Shown: positions 45,904-55,803 of the stretch, one piece after another
How positions within the stretch are numbered: the first letter of the stretch is position 1
Layout of the letters: each line of letters begins with the position of its first letter
Assembly: GCF_012932565.1 (NCBI RefSeq)
Contig: NZ_JABBYJ010000001.1
Location: 248,001-312,000, forward strand
Source: Sneathiella limimaris
GTDB taxonomy: Bacteria; Pseudomonadota; Alphaproteobacteria; Sneathiellales; Sneathiellaceae
Length of the DNA stretch: 64,000 nt
Direction of reading: 5' to 3'
Program-made: the position numbers and the translations under genes
The notes under the pieces: generated by a model
Databases searched by the model: none
What the model saw: the letters and a program-made list of their open reading frames with translations, nothing else
Told to the model about the DNA's origin: nothing

Positions 45904-46954
45904 CTCGCTCCTTTAGGACGCTTATCAGGGAAGCTTTATGTTCGATTAATTTTCTTTCCAGCGCCGAAATAACTGCTGCCGGATTTATGCTCTGCGGCAA
46001 ATCCTGCGATAATTTAAGGTAAGGCTGCGGGCGGTCTATGGAAGTTTGGCCCTCGAATTCTCTGGACAAAGACAAATGCAATTTAGCGAGCATTAATACT
46101 GCTTCTTGAAGCCTGGTGAGCTCACCATCAATGAGATCTTTCTTGCGATCAATTGAATAGATCTTATCCAAAAGTGCTGGCCGCTCTTTTGCTGTCCGTA
46201 CCTCCTTGGGGCTTGAAAGGGCTAAACGCTGACGCCAGATTGTACCCGTTTCGGAAAGAGCTTGCTGCATGATTGGCCGAAGTCCACCACGGCACTCAGG
46301 AAGAGAATCGATATCGACGGGCGGTTTTAGATTAGCGGTCAGATTTTTACAAATCGCTTTCCTATCCCCGAGCAGCCCGATGTCCAAGTATAAGAACAGA
46401 ACCAGCTTCTCGATCGCAGGCTGGATCTTGAAGGTCAGTTGCTGGAGTTGGTCACGGGTGTTTGGGCTGACATAATGCTTCGCAATTGCCTGAACTTCAG
46501 CGACTGCTGAAGATAAATTTGGGTCATCTAATAAATTTCCTGGAAGTGATTGTTTCGAGTTCGAAACCTGAAATTCTTTAAGGTCTAGAACATCTAGGGG
46601 TGCAACTTTCAAATGCTGCGCACCTAAACTTTTCTCCAGTCGATCAGCATAAAGCGAAAGACTCCCAAATAGGCCCTTTCGAATAGAAAGATCTTTTGGA
46701 GAAAAAAGAGGGACATATTGGACTTTTGGTCTTCCTCCTAAATCAAACTGCAAATTGAGATTGGTCTGCTGAGCTAGACGATTAGCCGTTTCAGCTAGAT
46801 CAAATGCCGTCATGACTGCATCACGAACAGCATTGACAGCTTCGGAAAACTCCTGGCTTTTTTGTACGAGTTCCTCCGAAGGGCGACTTGCGCAACCCGC
46901 CAACGCAACTAAAAGCACACAGCCTAAAAATCCCTCTCGCAATCTATTCCGCAT
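45887..46954 (-). CDS. Predicted lipoprotein, mostly helical, unknown function
   Basis: From MRNRLREGFLG this is 355 residues with a lipobox LAGC at about residue 21, so it should be lipidated and exported. An upstream in-frame ATG would give 12 extra residues. The mature part is mainly alpha-helical, with several Leu/Gln/Lys-rich amphipathic stretches and two cysteines (in RKAICKNL and LPECRGG) that could form a disulfide. I recognise no domain. It overlaps the 107-residue gene downstream and precedes it in one transcript. Confidence 0.72.
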   Translation of the reverse strand: MRNRLREGFLGCVLLVALAGCASRPSEELVQKSQEFSEAVNAVRDAVMTAFDLAETANRLAQQTNLNLQFDLGGRPKVQYVPLFSPKDLSIRKGLFGSLSLYADRLEKSLGAQHLKVAPLDVLDLKEFQVSNSKQSLPGNLLDDPNLSSAVAEVQAIAKHYVSPNTRDQLQQLTFKIQPAIEKLVLFLYLDIGLLGDRKAICKNLTANLKPPVDIDSLPECRGGLRPIMQQALSETGTIWRQRLALSSPKEVRTAKERPALLDKIYSIDRKKDLIDGELTRLQEAVLMLAKLHLSLSREFEGQTSIDRPQPYLKLSQDLPQSINPAAVISALERKLIEHKASLISVLKERDDATE

Positions 46955-47014
46955 ATTTGACCTGTCTTGTGTAGTCATAAGTACAAACAAGACGGCCTAA
47001 TCGCTAATTTGTGC

Positions 47015-47050
47015 CAAAAAAGAAAGGGATGGCATCTCTACCATCCCTTG
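47015..47050 (-). terminator. Intrinsic terminator of htpG
   Basis: On the minus strand AAGGGATGG and CCATCCCTT form a 9-bp perfect stem with a 7-base loop, followed by TCTTTTTTGG. It begins about 22 bases after the htpG stop codon. Confidence 0.93.
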
Positions 47051-47070
47051 ATAATGAGAAAAGAATTGTT

Positions 47071-48945
47071 TTAGAGGCCATGTGCCATGAAGTTTGCCAT
47101 CCTTCTGGAAAAAGCTACCGGATCTTCCGGTTGCTCACCTTCCACTATGTAGGCCTGATCCAACAACAGAAAGGCCGCATCATTCAAGAGCTCTGTAGTC
47201 TCTTTCTCCTCGGCTTTGGCCATTAACTTCTTCACTAATTGATGCTTTGGATTAATTTCCAAAATACGCTGGGATGTCATTCCCCCCAATTGTTTATGGG
47301 CCTTCAAAACTTTTTCTAAATGGATGTCCATATCCCCATCATCCGCAACCAGACACACAGGACTATCCGTCAAACGCTTAGAAACTCTGATATCTTTAAC
47401 TTTATCTTTTAGAGCTCCCCGAAAAGCGCCAATCAAGAGATCAAGTTGCGGCAAATCGGCCTTTTCATCTTCTTCCGATTTATCGTCTTCCTTACCCTTA
47501 ACCTTATCGAGATCGGCAGACCCTTGGGTAACAGACTTAAAAGGCTTATCCATAAATTCAGATTGGCGCCCCAACCAGAAGTTATCGACAGGATCACTTA
47601 ACAGCAGAACTTCAATACCCTTTGCTCTGAAACCTTCCAGCTGCGGGCTCTTGCGCATAGCTTCAAGGTTGTCACCTGTAATGTAGTAGATACATTCCTG
47701 CTCTTCAGGCATCCGCTCCACATAACTCTCAAGCGATGTGTAACTCTCAGAATTTGTGCTGTGGAATACTGATAACTTCAGCAGCTGATCGCTATTTTCA
47801 AAATCTTCGTAGATACCTTCCTTCAGGACAGCGCCAAAGTTATCCCAGAATTTATGATACCCTTCCTCATCCTGCTCAGCTCGTTTTTCCAGCTCGCTCA
47901 AAACCTTTTTCACAATACCGGATTTGATTTTGCGAAGAACTGGATTGTTCTGCAGCATTTCACGGCTAACGTTGAGTGGAAGATCTTCTGAATCCACGAT
48001 GCCTTTCACAAAACGTAAGTAAGCTGGAACCAGTTCCTCACAATCATCTGTAATGAAAACCCGCTTTACGTATAGTTTGATAGCTGATTTTCGATCTGGA
48101 TTGAAAAGGTCAAAAGGTTGTTGCTCCGGTATAAAGAGGAGAAGGCTATATTCTAGAATACCTTCAACCTTGCTATGTAAAGTCGCCCAAGGTGTATCAA
48201 ATGCCTGACCGACATGATGATAAAACTCAGTATATTGCTCTTCAGAGATTTCCGATTTTGGTCGTGTCCAAAGCGCACTGGCCGTATTCAGTGTTTCGTC
48301 TTCTTTACCCTCTTCTGAGGCTACCAACACGACTGGTAAAGCAATGTGATCGGCGTAAGTTTTGATAATTGTCCGAAGACGGGCTTCTTCCAGATATTCA
48401 CTGGCCGTTTCTTTCATGTGCAAGGTTATTGTTGTTCCTCGCCCTTCGCGCGTGGCATCGGAAATCGTATAAGATCCAGTTCCATCGGAAACCCATTTAT
48501 GCGCTTGAGTCTCTCCTGCTTTCAAACTGACGACTTCAACCTTGTCCGCCACCATGAAAGAAGAATAAAATCCAACTCCAAACTGGCCGATCACGCTAAC
48601 ATCTTTTGCGGAATCTCCGCTCAATTGATTGATGAAGTTTGAAGTACCAGACCGCGCGATAGTCCCCAGGTTCTCAATCATCTCCTGTTCGGACATCCCA
48701 ATTCCGTTATCTGAAATTGTGAGTGTTTTTGCACTCTTATCCAACGTCAACCGAACCTTGAAGTCCGTGTCTCCCTCAGTAAGGGAGGGGTTAGTCAATG
48801 CTTCATATCTTAATCGGTCACATGCATCAGACGCGTTCGAAACCAGTTCCCTCAGAAAAATCTCGGATTCACTGTAGAGAGAATGAGTTACGATATGCAG
48901 TAGTTTGGCGACTTCCGCCTGAAACTCATGCTTTGTCTCTGTCAT
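47071..48945 (-). CDS. htpG: Molecular chaperone HtpG (Hsp90)
   Basis: HtpG is a 624-residue ATP-dependent chaperone and homodimer. It has the GHKL ATPase domain with ELVSNASDACDRLRYEALT, SDNGIGMSEQEMIENLGTIA and GQFGVGFYSSFMVAD. The middle-domain catalytic region is NVSREMLQNNPVLRKIK, and the C-terminal dimerisation domain is intact. It is flanked on the downstream side by a strong terminator. About 95 bases upstream of the start there is another terminator-like hairpin on the same strand. Confidence 0.98.
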   Translation of the reverse strand: MTETKHEFQAEVAKLLHIVTHSLYSESEIFLRELVSNASDACDRLRYEALTNPSLTEGDTDFKVRLTLDKSAKTLTISDNGIGMSEQEMIENLGTIARSGTSNFINQLSGDSAKDVSVIGQFGVGFYSSFMVADKVEVVSLKAGETQAHKWVSDGTGSYTISDATREGRGTTITLHMKETASEYLEEARLRTIIKTYADHIALPVVLVASEEGKEDETLNTASALWTRPKSEISEEQYTEFYHHVGQAFDTPWATLHSKVEGILEYSLLLFIPEQQPFDLFNPDRKSAIKLYVKRVFITDDCEELVPAYLRFVKGIVDSEDLPLNVSREMLQNNPVLRKIKSGIVKKVLSELEKRAEQDEEGYHKFWDNFGAVLKEGIYEDFENSDQLLKLSVFHSTNSESYTSLESYVERMPEEQECIYYITGDNLEAMRKSPQLEGFRAKGIEVLLLSDPVDNFWLGRQSEFMDKPFKSVTQGSADLDKVKGKEDDKSEEDEKADLPQLDLLIGAFRGALKDKVKDIRVSKRLTDSPVCLVADDGDMDIHLEKVLKAHKQLGGMTSQRILEINPKHQLVKKLMAKAEEKETTELLNDAAFLLLDQAYIVEGEQPEDPVAFSRRMANFMAHGL

Positions 48946-49249
48946 TTTATTCTAACCTCTTACCATTTAGCTGTTGGTAGCCCTTATATGAAGATAAGGC
49001 GGGAAAGGATCAAGAGGTCATTCGCTCTGAAAAAAGAAAGACAAAATAAAAGGCCCGCTTCGAGGGGCGCAAAAATTCGAAGCAGGCCAAGTTGATCAGC
49101 AACCGATGTGTGTAGATGGTGTCGATCAATAGGGTAAGTATATTTATTTGGAACGGTCATTCAAGTACTTTCAGCAGAAAAAAGTTAACCGTCATCACAA
49201 ATATAAAAAAATAAGCGTCTCTCCCTCACTTGCAATTGAGGGATTCCAT
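48946..49249. other. 304-bp gap between htpG and the GntR gene
   Basis: No gene is supported here. The gap contains the htpG promoter region, an orphan minus-strand terminator at 49041-49088, a small palindrome GTTGATCAGCAAC near 49091, and the GAGGGA ribosome-binding site of the GntR gene just before 49250. A reading frame that extends the GntR protein upstream to 49148 is less likely than the ATG at 49250. Confidence 0.7.
49041..49088 (-). terminator. Orphan intrinsic terminator-like hairpin
   Basis: On the minus strand GGCCTGCTTCGA and TCGAAGCGGGCC form a 12-bp stem (one G-U wobble) with a loop of about 13 bases, followed by TTTTATTTTG. It sits upstream of htpG, where no minus-strand gene ends. 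It could close a short non-coding RNA that starts near the GntR promoter, or end antisense transcription. Confidence 0.6.
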
Positions 49250-49990
49250 ATGAAAGACACACCCAACATTCGGAATATTCAAGTCGGGGCAGAGGGAAGC
49301 CCTCAACCGCTGTATGAGCAGGTGAAGAATTACGTTCTCTCCCATATCGATTCCGGTGCGTGGTCGGTGAACGCTCAGATCCCCTCAGAACATAGCCTCG
49401 TAGAAGAATTGAACATGTCACGAATGACTATTCATCGAGCTTTGAGAGAATTAACGAAAGATGGTTATCTAACTCGTATCCAAGGTGTGGGGACCTTTGT
49501 CGCGCCTCAAAAAAACCGAGGCGGTGAACCTGCCCTCCTCTATGATATTCGCGAAACCATAGAAGCCGTGGGCAACATCCACCGTTGCATACCCCAATTT
49601 TTCCAGATCGAACCTGTTAATCCAGAGTTCGCTGTCAAACTCGGCATGAAAGAGGATGATCCCGTCATCCGTTCCTATTTCATACACCAGGCAAATGGTC
49701 TTCCAATCCTATTAGAGGACCGCTATACCGTGCCGGACCTCATGCCCGACATGCTCGAGGTAAATTTTACAGAAAAAACGATAGACTCATACTTCCGCCA
49801 AACCTGCACAATGCTGTCTCATGAAAATCAAATAACAGCGATAACAGCGAATCAGGAAGTACAACATTTTCTGGATACAGAAACCTTGGCGCCCTGTGTA
49901 CAAATTACACGCCGCAGTTGGCAAGGAACACGCATTTTGTCTTATACACGAATGATTATTCCAGCAGGTCGGTTGCAACTTAAGTGCTAA
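49250..49990 (+). CDS. GntR-family regulator, HutC subfamily
   Basis: This 246-residue protein is counted from MKDTPNIRNIQ, which has GAGGGA six bases upstream. It has an N-terminal winged helix (QPLYEQVKNYVLSHIDSGAW, SEHSLVEELNMSRMTIHRAL and a wing IQGVGTFVA) and a C-terminal UTRA ligand-binding domain (EDDPVIRSYFIHQANGLPILLEDRYTV). The layout is that of HutC, the histidine-utilisation repressor, and other HutC-like proteins. No hut genes are nearby, so its ligand and target are unknown. Confidence 0.87.
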   Translation: MKDTPNIRNIQVGAEGSPQPLYEQVKNYVLSHIDSGAWSVNAQIPSEHSLVEELNMSRMTIHRALRELTKDGYLTRIQGVGTFVAPQKNRGGEPALLYDIRETIEAVGNIHRCIPQFFQIEPVNPEFAVKLGMKEDDPVIRSYFIHQANGLPILLEDRYTVPDLMPDMLEVNFTEKTIDSYFRQTCTMLSHENQITAITANQEVQHFLDTETLAPCVQITRRSWQGTRILSYTRMIIPAGRLQLKC

Positions 49991-50106
49991 TTCAACCAGA
50001 GGATAAACAAGCGAGAATCATTCTTAACAAAAAGTTAATTTGCCTATACAGCAAACTGCAGACGTGTTAGCCTTGCAAAGGAGTAACCTTTTTAGAAACT
50101 GATGTT

Positions 50107-50766
50107 ATGAATATATTTTTAGCTGATGATCATCCGCTTTACCGAATGGCTCTGGCCGGTCTTCTCAAACAACTAGATGATCAAGTGGATATCACAGATT
50201 GTTGTAATTATAACGAGTTACAGACTGCATTGTCCCAAGCAACCTCCTTACCAGATCTGATACTTCTGGATCTGTGTATGCCAGGTATGGATTATGAGGA
50301 AGCCATAGCCGACCTCAAACAAAAATACCCAGACGTAAATCTGGTTATTATCTCCGGCTTGGAAGACACAATGGATATGTCAAAAGTCCTAAATTTAGGG
50401 GCTGAAGGCTTTATCCCAAAATCCTCCACTCGGGAGGTGTTGCTCAGTGCCATTCGCCTGGTCTTGTCTGGTGGCAAATATATTCCAGCTCAGATTTTCT
50501 CAAATTCAAACTCGAAAACTGAAAACAAGCCCACTCTTTCAGCTCGTAAAAGCAAACCTGCTCTGAGTAGCAATGGGCCAGATGCTTTAACACGCCGTCA
50601 ACGACACGTCCTTGACCTAATGGCTGAGGGTCATTCTAACCGAGAAATTGCGACTGCACTTAATCTTGCTGAAAGCACGGTGAAAGTACATATTACTGCT
50701 ATTTTCCGGATCCTAGGGGTTTCAAACCGCACGCAAGCCGTTCTGCAGGCTAAAGAGTTTGCTTGA
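50107..50766 (+). CDS. NarL/FixJ-type response regulator
   Basis: This 219-residue two-component regulator has a receiver domain with acidic pocket ADDHPLYR, phosphoacceptor D55 in LILLDLCMPG, and the conserved lysine in FIPKSS. A Ser/Lys-rich linker is followed by a LuxR-type helix-turn-helix (LTRRQRHVLDLMAEGHSNRE, then LAESTVKVHITAIF). No sensor kinase is adjacent. The start ATG lacks a close Shine-Dalgarno; the nearest AGGAG is about 20 bases upstream. Confidence 0.9.
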   Translation: MNIFLADDHPLYRMALAGLLKQLDDQVDITDCCNYNELQTALSQATSLPDLILLDLCMPGMDYEEAIADLKQKYPDVNLVIISGLEDTMDMSKVLNLGAEGFIPKSSTREVLLSAIRLVLSGGKYIPAQIFSNSNSKTENKPTLSARKSKPALSSNGPDALTRRQRHVLDLMAEGHSNREIATALNLAESTVKVHITAIFRILGVSNRTQAVLQAKEFA

Positions 50767-50778
50767 TCCCCAAAAGGT

Positions 50779-52272
50779 TCAACCCAACGCCGCAATCTGA
50801 TCAGATTTCATCGACTTGGCCGCCGTTTGGTGGCCAGATGAAGCGCTGTCTGAAGTATAGAGATTTTTCAAAGCATCCACGACCATCTCCTCAGTGAAAT
50901 GAGGAGGCTCGCCCATGTACTTACAAGAAGCAACAACTTGGTCGATAATGAATTTCGGCTGATAACAAGCAAGGTCATATTTGTTCTTAACCTGCAGTTC
51001 TTCCAAAACAATATTGAGGATATCCGGTGTCATCTCCAATCCGCGTGATGCGGCGACCGCTTTGAAGATCTCATAATACTGGTCTTTATTTGGTCCAATT
51101 GTTTCCAGCTTATATGGAATACGCCGAAGAAACGCAGGATCCATCAAATCATCTGGAGCCAAGTTAGTGGAGAAGATGACCAACTCATCAAATGGAAGTT
51201 GAAAGCTTTTACCCGTGTGGAGTTTCAGGAAGTCAATTCGACTTTCCAAAGGAACAATCCAGCGGTTCAGCAACTCTTCAGGGCTTACAAGCTGACGCCC
51301 GAAATCGTCAATAATAAAGGTGCCGTTTGAGGCCTTCACATGTAGCGGGGCTTCATAATATTTAGCGCTGACGTTATAGCTGAGATCCAGCATTTCCAAA
51401 GTCAGTTCACCACCGGTGATTACAATTGGTCGCTCGCAGGGAACCCAACGGCCATCAAACTCCTCACGCCTCAACCCAGCCCTAAAACCTTCGCTTTCAG
51501 AGGGCATTAGAGGTTTGTGAATGGCCGGATCAAATACCTTGATAATTTGTCCGTCCACTTCGAAGCAGTAAGGAACATAAATCACATTGGCAAATATGGC
51601 GGCAACTTTTTCAGCAACAGTCGTCTTCCCATTACCGGGAGGGCCATAAAGCAGAATACTTTTACCTGAGTTGATGCCTGGCCCCAAGCGACGAACAAAA
51701 TCCTCAGCAATCACTAGGTTCTTAAAGCTATCCGCAATCTTTTCCTTTGAAACCCGCTCATTAGTGATTTTCTGCTGGAGAATCCGTTCCTGATAAGCTT
51801 CAAGAGACACAGGCGCAGGGCCCACATATTGATTCTGTTGCAAAGACTCCAACGCAAATCGACGACCCGTTTCGGTCATCACATAGCGGTTTTCAGAAAA
51901 ACTCGTTTGATCCGCTGTCCCCAGCGCTTCCAGATACTTCCGATCAGCGGCGTCTTGAATCAAACGGTGTACAACAGAAATAGGTAGCTTGATCGCAGCT
52001 GCATATTCAGAGGCTGTTTCCAGGCTATTCACATAGATGGACTTGAACATGATCCGTAATAGGTTAGAGGCCTGAACGCCTGTCTCTTCAATCGTTTTCG
52101 CCGCTTTTGGCGCTTCAAAAACAACTTTATCGAGTTCATCCTGACTGATTACACCCAGAGCCACCAAGTTATCTCCCAGACGGCCACCGGTTTCTTTCTG
52201 GCGATGATATGCAAGCTCAATATCTTCTTTGGCAACAAGACCATGCGCTAACAAAAGGTCGCTTATCAGCAT
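50779..52272 (-). CDS. MshEN/AAA ATPase fusion of unknown function
   Basis: This 497-residue protein has three visible parts. The N-terminus (about 1-55) resembles the MshEN/GSPII_E N-terminal module (LLLAHGLVAKEDIELAYHRQ, RLGDNLVALGVISQDELDKV), known from c-di-GMP-binding type II/IV secretion ATPases. A central helical part follows, which may be winged-helix-like. Next is an AAA core with Walker A GPPGNGKT (210-217), Walker B IDDF (321-324), a sensor asparagine (N370) and RRIP near 383. The fold is AAA, not the secretion ATPase fold. It is convergent with the NarL gene. The function is unknown. Confidence 0.75.
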   Translation of the reverse strand: MLISDLLLAHGLVAKEDIELAYHRQKETGGRLGDNLVALGVISQDELDKVVFEAPKAAKTIEETGVQASNLLRIMFKSIYVNSLETASEYAAAIKLPISVVHRLIQDAADRKYLEALGTADQTSFSENRYVMTETGRRFALESLQQNQYVGPAPVSLEAYQERILQQKITNERVSKEKIADSFKNLVIAEDFVRRLGPGINSGKSILLYGPPGNGKTTVAEKVAAIFANVIYVPYCFEVDGQIIKVFDPAIHKPLMPSESEGFRAGLRREEFDGRWVPCERPIVITGGELTLEMLDLSYNVSAKYYEAPLHVKASNGTFIIDDFGRQLVSPEELLNRWIVPLESRIDFLKLHTGKSFQLPFDELVIFSTNLAPDDLMDPAFLRRIPYKLETIGPNKDQYYEIFKAVAASRGLEMTPDILNIVLEELQVKNKYDLACYQPKFIIDQVVASCKYMGEPPHFTEEMVVDALKNLYTSDSASSGHQTAAKSMKSDQIAALG

Positions 52273-52452
52273 TCGTTCAAACTCCGGATCAAGTGAGCAG
52301 ACAGACCTGCTCGCAAAACTTAAATCGCTACTCTACTGACCTTTCGTTAACAGCCAGTTAGAAACTCCAGAAATTTTGATCTTTAAGGGTGGTCGGCCTT
52401 GCCCCATCTATATTAGTATTGAGCTGTTATCCCCAACTGACTGGATTGATCC

Positions 52453-52980
52453 ATGAATACATACAAAGCCTTATTGACTATCTTCTCTCCAGACCGGGTT
52501 GGGTTAATCTCGGATGTAACTGGGTTTCTATCCGGCCAGGGGATCAATTTGGGGGATACGAGTTTTGCCGGTCTTGGAGAAGGTGGTGGACTGACCAGTT
52601 TGCTGGAGATTCCTGAGGAATTAACTGAGAGTGCTGTTACAGAAGAACTGCGGACACTTGCCTCCCTCGAACATGCTGAAATTGATATCAAGCGCCTCAG
52701 CTTACCGGATTTAGAGTTACCATCACGCGATATTACCCATATCGTTCTCCTTGATGGTCTCGATCAGCCTGGGTTACTTGCTCGCTTCACAGAAGTCATC
52801 AGTGAGTTTGGAGGCAATATTGTTCGACTTAAGTCAGAGCAGGTAGAGAAAGGTGGAGAAACACACTTCGTTACCGAACTTGCCCTTTATCTTCCACCCA
52901 ATCGATCAGAAAACTGCCTAACAGCTCTTGGAAATACAGCTGAGAGGTTGGGACAGTTCATACAGCATGAAGCGATATAA
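52453..52980 (+). CDS. ACT-domain protein, GcvR-like
   Basis: This 175-residue protein has two ACT domains, the first with LLTIFSPDRVGLISDVTGFL and the second with VLLDGLDQPGLLARFTEVIS. This is the layout of GcvR, the glycine cleavage repressor, and of related amino-acid-sensing proteins. There is no DNA-binding domain, so it would act through a partner. No gcv genes are nearby. It is convergent with the chemoreceptor gene. Confidence 0.82.
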   Translation: MNTYKALLTIFSPDRVGLISDVTGFLSGQGINLGDTSFAGLGEGGGLTSLLEIPEELTESAVTEELRTLASLEHAEIDIKRLSLPDLELPSRDITHIVLLDGLDQPGLLARFTEVISEFGGNIVRLKSEQVEKGGETHFVTELALYLPPNRSENCLTALGNTAERLGQFIQHEAI

Positions 52981-53007
52981 ACTGCCCTTTCCCGCTCCGC
53001 TTTGCAG

Positions 53008-55803
53008 TTAGGCTGTCCGCACTGTTTTCAGGAAGTTGGCGACTTCCTCATTCAATTCTGATGATCTAGCCGCCAGATTTGAAGACTGATCCAGAATATG
53101 GCTCGCTGCGGAACCAGTCTCTTCTGCAGACCGGGTTACATTTGAGATATTGGTTGTTACCTCATTTGTGCCCGTCGCGGCATCACCTGCGCTTCTGGAG
53201 ATTTCCTCCGTTGAAGCAGTTTGTTCCTCAATCGCTGCAGCAATAGCCGCAGAAATTTCGTCCATCTGCCCGATGATGTTGGAAATTCCCTGAATAGCAT
53301 CAGCAGATTCCTGAGTAGCACCCTGGATACCGCTAATCTGGTTTGAAATCTCTTCAGTCGCCCTAGCCGTCTGGTTCGCCAAATTCTTAACCTCTGCGGC
53401 AACGACAGCAAAGCCTTTACCAGCATCACCAGCACGGGCTGCCTCAATCGTCGCATTGAGTGCCAACAGGTTTGTCTGTTCGGCAATATCGGTAATTAAT
53501 TCAACGACTTCACCAATTTTTTGCGATGACTCAACGAGGAACTTGATCTGTTGATGGGTGTCATCTGCCTGTCTCACGGCATCACCAGCAACCCGGGTCG
53601 ACTGAGCAACCTGCTTGCTGATTTCGCGGATCGAGCTAGACATTTCATCAGCAGCTGAAGCCACTGTTTTCACATTGGAAGACGCTTGTTCAGCTGATCC
53701 AAGAGCACTGGAAGTCTGGGTGTTGGTTTCTTCCACGACCTTCAGCATCTGTTCTGAGGAGGAGTGCATATCTCGAGCCGCTGCATCAACAGCGTTTGCA
53801 ATACTTCCAACAGATTTTTCAAACTCATTTGCCAATTTAAGCAAGTTTGAACGATTTTCTTCATCTCGCCGCTGACGTTCAGCTTCGGCCTCTTCCTCAC
53901 GGCGTTTCTCTTCCTCTGCACGCTGAGCTGCACGCTCTTGACGATCTTTCTCAGCCTTTTCAGCCTCTTCCCGCAGGCGTTCGGTCTCAAGCGCATTATC
54001 CTTGAACACGCCCATGGCTTTCGCCATTTCACCAATTTCATCCTTGGTTTCTGAAGAAGGCACTTCCGCTTCTAAGTTACCATTTGCCAGTTCATTCATG
54101 GCAGTTGTCATTTTGCGGATGGGGTTTGCAATACCATTCCCAATCAAGACCGCTAGCAATAGCCCAATACCAATTGCACCCAGAACACATAGCGCAATAA
54201 TGATATAGGTATTAACCACAGTACTCTGTGCAGCGTCAGACTTTTCTGCCATCTGATTTTCCAGTACGGAGCGGAATTCGCCCATGACAGCCTGAAATTC
54301 CTGGAAATATTTCTCACCGCGGGCTTCACCTACCAAGTCCGCCATATCATCCATAGTCTTGGCGTCACCAATTCCACGGCGCAGCTCAATCATTCCCTCA
54401 ACAACATCTTTTTGCCAGCTATCAATGATCTTCGATGCTTTTGTTAGACGCTCTGACTGTTCTGCTTCCTGAAACATGACACGCGCATTTAGATCAGCAA
54501 TCGCTTTTTTGAATAATTTGCTGCCCTCTGTATACGGCGTCAGGAAACTATCTTGACCGGAGAGAAGATATCCGCGCATACCCGTTTCCATATCGACAGC
54601 AGATGTCAAAATATTTAATGCATCTTCAATCACTCTAGAGCTGGCAGAAACTTTTTCTTCATTCATGATCATGGTAGCCAAACCGGCTTCCACTTTTTGT
54701 TCCGCCGCCAAAGCATCCGCTTTCTTGAAATGAACCCGTTCTGTTTCAGCTTGGGAAATCGATCCAAGAGCCGTATTAAAAGCTTCTAGCTCTTTAGCAC
54801 CGGCATTGCTGCCCAGAAAACCGTTCAATTGCAACAAATTACCAGTGCCGTTGCTAACCGCTTTTCGAAGCTCAATTGCCGGTTTAACAGCAACTTCAAT
54901 CCACTGATAAATGGCTTCATCTGCCTTCGTCACGCTCTCGGCATGCTTTTCATCAGCTTCAACCTCTAAACCTAGAACTTCAAGCTCAGCAAACATCAGA
55001 TCTTCTGAATATTGATATGTTTCTAGAAAATCCTCGTTGCCAGCGATCAGATAACCCCTGAGAGCTGATTGCATTTCGGTAATTAGGTTCTTCACGCGCG
55101 TTACAGCCGTCAGGATATTTTGGGTATATTCAACTGCAGCCGCAGTCTCCTTAACCACTTTGAACTGCTCACGAACAGCATCCTTAGCTACCGAAAATTC
55201 CTCTTTCCTTGTTTCAAGCCGGGACCGCTCAAAAGCAATAAAAGCATCGATCTCTTTTCTGAAGTTCTCAAAGAAGACTTTGCCCTTGGCTTCGCCGACA
55301 AGTTTAGCCATGTCGTTCATGGTTGGTGCATCACCGATTTGGCGGCGGAGCTCAATACTGGGCTCAGTAACATCTTTCTGCCAGCTTTTCAGGATCGATT
55401 CTGTTTTCGTTAAACGATCTAACTGCGCTTGATTGTCCTGCCCAATTTCTGCCCGCAGCTCTTCAATCAAGGCATAAGTTTCTTCTTCACCGGATTTGTA
55501 TGGCTTCAAGAAGCTTTCCTGTCCGGCCAGCAAATACCCGCGCATACCTGTTTCCATATGGAGCGCCGATGTCTCAATAGCTGCCGCTTTTGAAGACAAT
55601 TCTCGCGTCTGGTTCAGCGTTACACTTGTCTCAACCAAACCGTTAACATTGAGACCAGCCACCATGCCCAGAATAATCAGCAGGACCAGAGGCGCGCAGG
55701 TTCCGATTAGGATCTTGGTTTTTGTTTTAAGGTTTCTAAATTTGGTTATAAAACCAGCAGCCGACTTAAGATTTCCGGCATTGAGCGTTTTGCTTGCTCC
55801 CAT
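53008..55803 (-). CDS. Methyl-accepting chemotaxis protein with three CHASE3-like repeats
   Basis: This 931-residue membrane chemoreceptor has an N-terminal helix (about 31-53) and a periplasmic sensor containing three CHASE3-like repeats. Their marker motifs ([39 protein letters not shown]) start at residues 83, 244 and 405, exactly 161 residues apart. A second helix (about 532-555), a HAMP domain and a charged coiled-coil linker (about 610-660) lead to the MA signalling domain with the hairpin tip [21 protein letters not shown]. There is no NWETF-type tail. The triple array is described further in the findings. Confidence 0.93.
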   Translation of the reverse strand: MGASKTLNAGNLKSAAGFITKFRNLKTKTKILIGTCAPLVLLIILGMVAGLNVNGLVETSVTLNQTRELSSKAAAIETSALHMETGMRGYLLAGQESFLKPYKSGEEETYALIEELRAEIGQDNQAQLDRLTKTESILKSWQKDVTEPSIELRRQIGDAPTMNDMAKLVGEAKGKVFFENFRKEIDAFIAFERSRLETRKEEFSVAKDAVREQFKVVKETAAAVEYTQNILTAVTRVKNLITEMQSALRGYLIAGNEDFLETYQYSEDLMFAELEVLGLEVEADEKHAESVTKADEAIYQWIEVAVKPAIELRKAVSNGTGNLLQLNGFLGSNAGAKELEAFNTALGSISQAETERVHFKKADALAAEQKVEAGLATMIMNEEKVSASSRVIEDALNILTSAVDMETGMRGYLLSGQDSFLTPYTEGSKLFKKAIADLNARVMFQEAEQSERLTKASKIIDSWQKDVVEGMIELRRGIGDAKTMDDMADLVGEARGEKYFQEFQAVMGEFRSVLENQMAEKSDAAQSTVVNTYIIIALCVLGAIGIGLLLAVLIGNGIANPIRKMTTAMNELANGNLEAEVPSSETKDEIGEMAKAMGVFKDNALETERLREEAEKAEKDRQERAAQRAEEEKRREEEAEAERQRRDEENRSNLLKLANEFEKSVGSIANAVDAAARDMHSSSEQMLKVVEETNTQTSSALGSAEQASSNVKTVASAADEMSSSIREISKQVAQSTRVAGDAVRQADDTHQQIKFLVESSQKIGEVVELITDIAEQTNLLALNATIEAARAGDAGKGFAVVAAEVKNLANQTARATEEISNQISGIQGATQESADAIQGISNIIGQMDEISAAIAAAIEEQTASTEEISRSAGDAATGTNEVTTNISNVTRSAEETGSAASHILDQSSNLAARSSELNEEVANFLKTVRTA

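Noticed and set aside
49250-49990. Naming the GntR regulator hutC
   Set aside because: Domain layout fits, but there are no hut genes in the neighbourhood and many HutC-type regulators bind other ligands.
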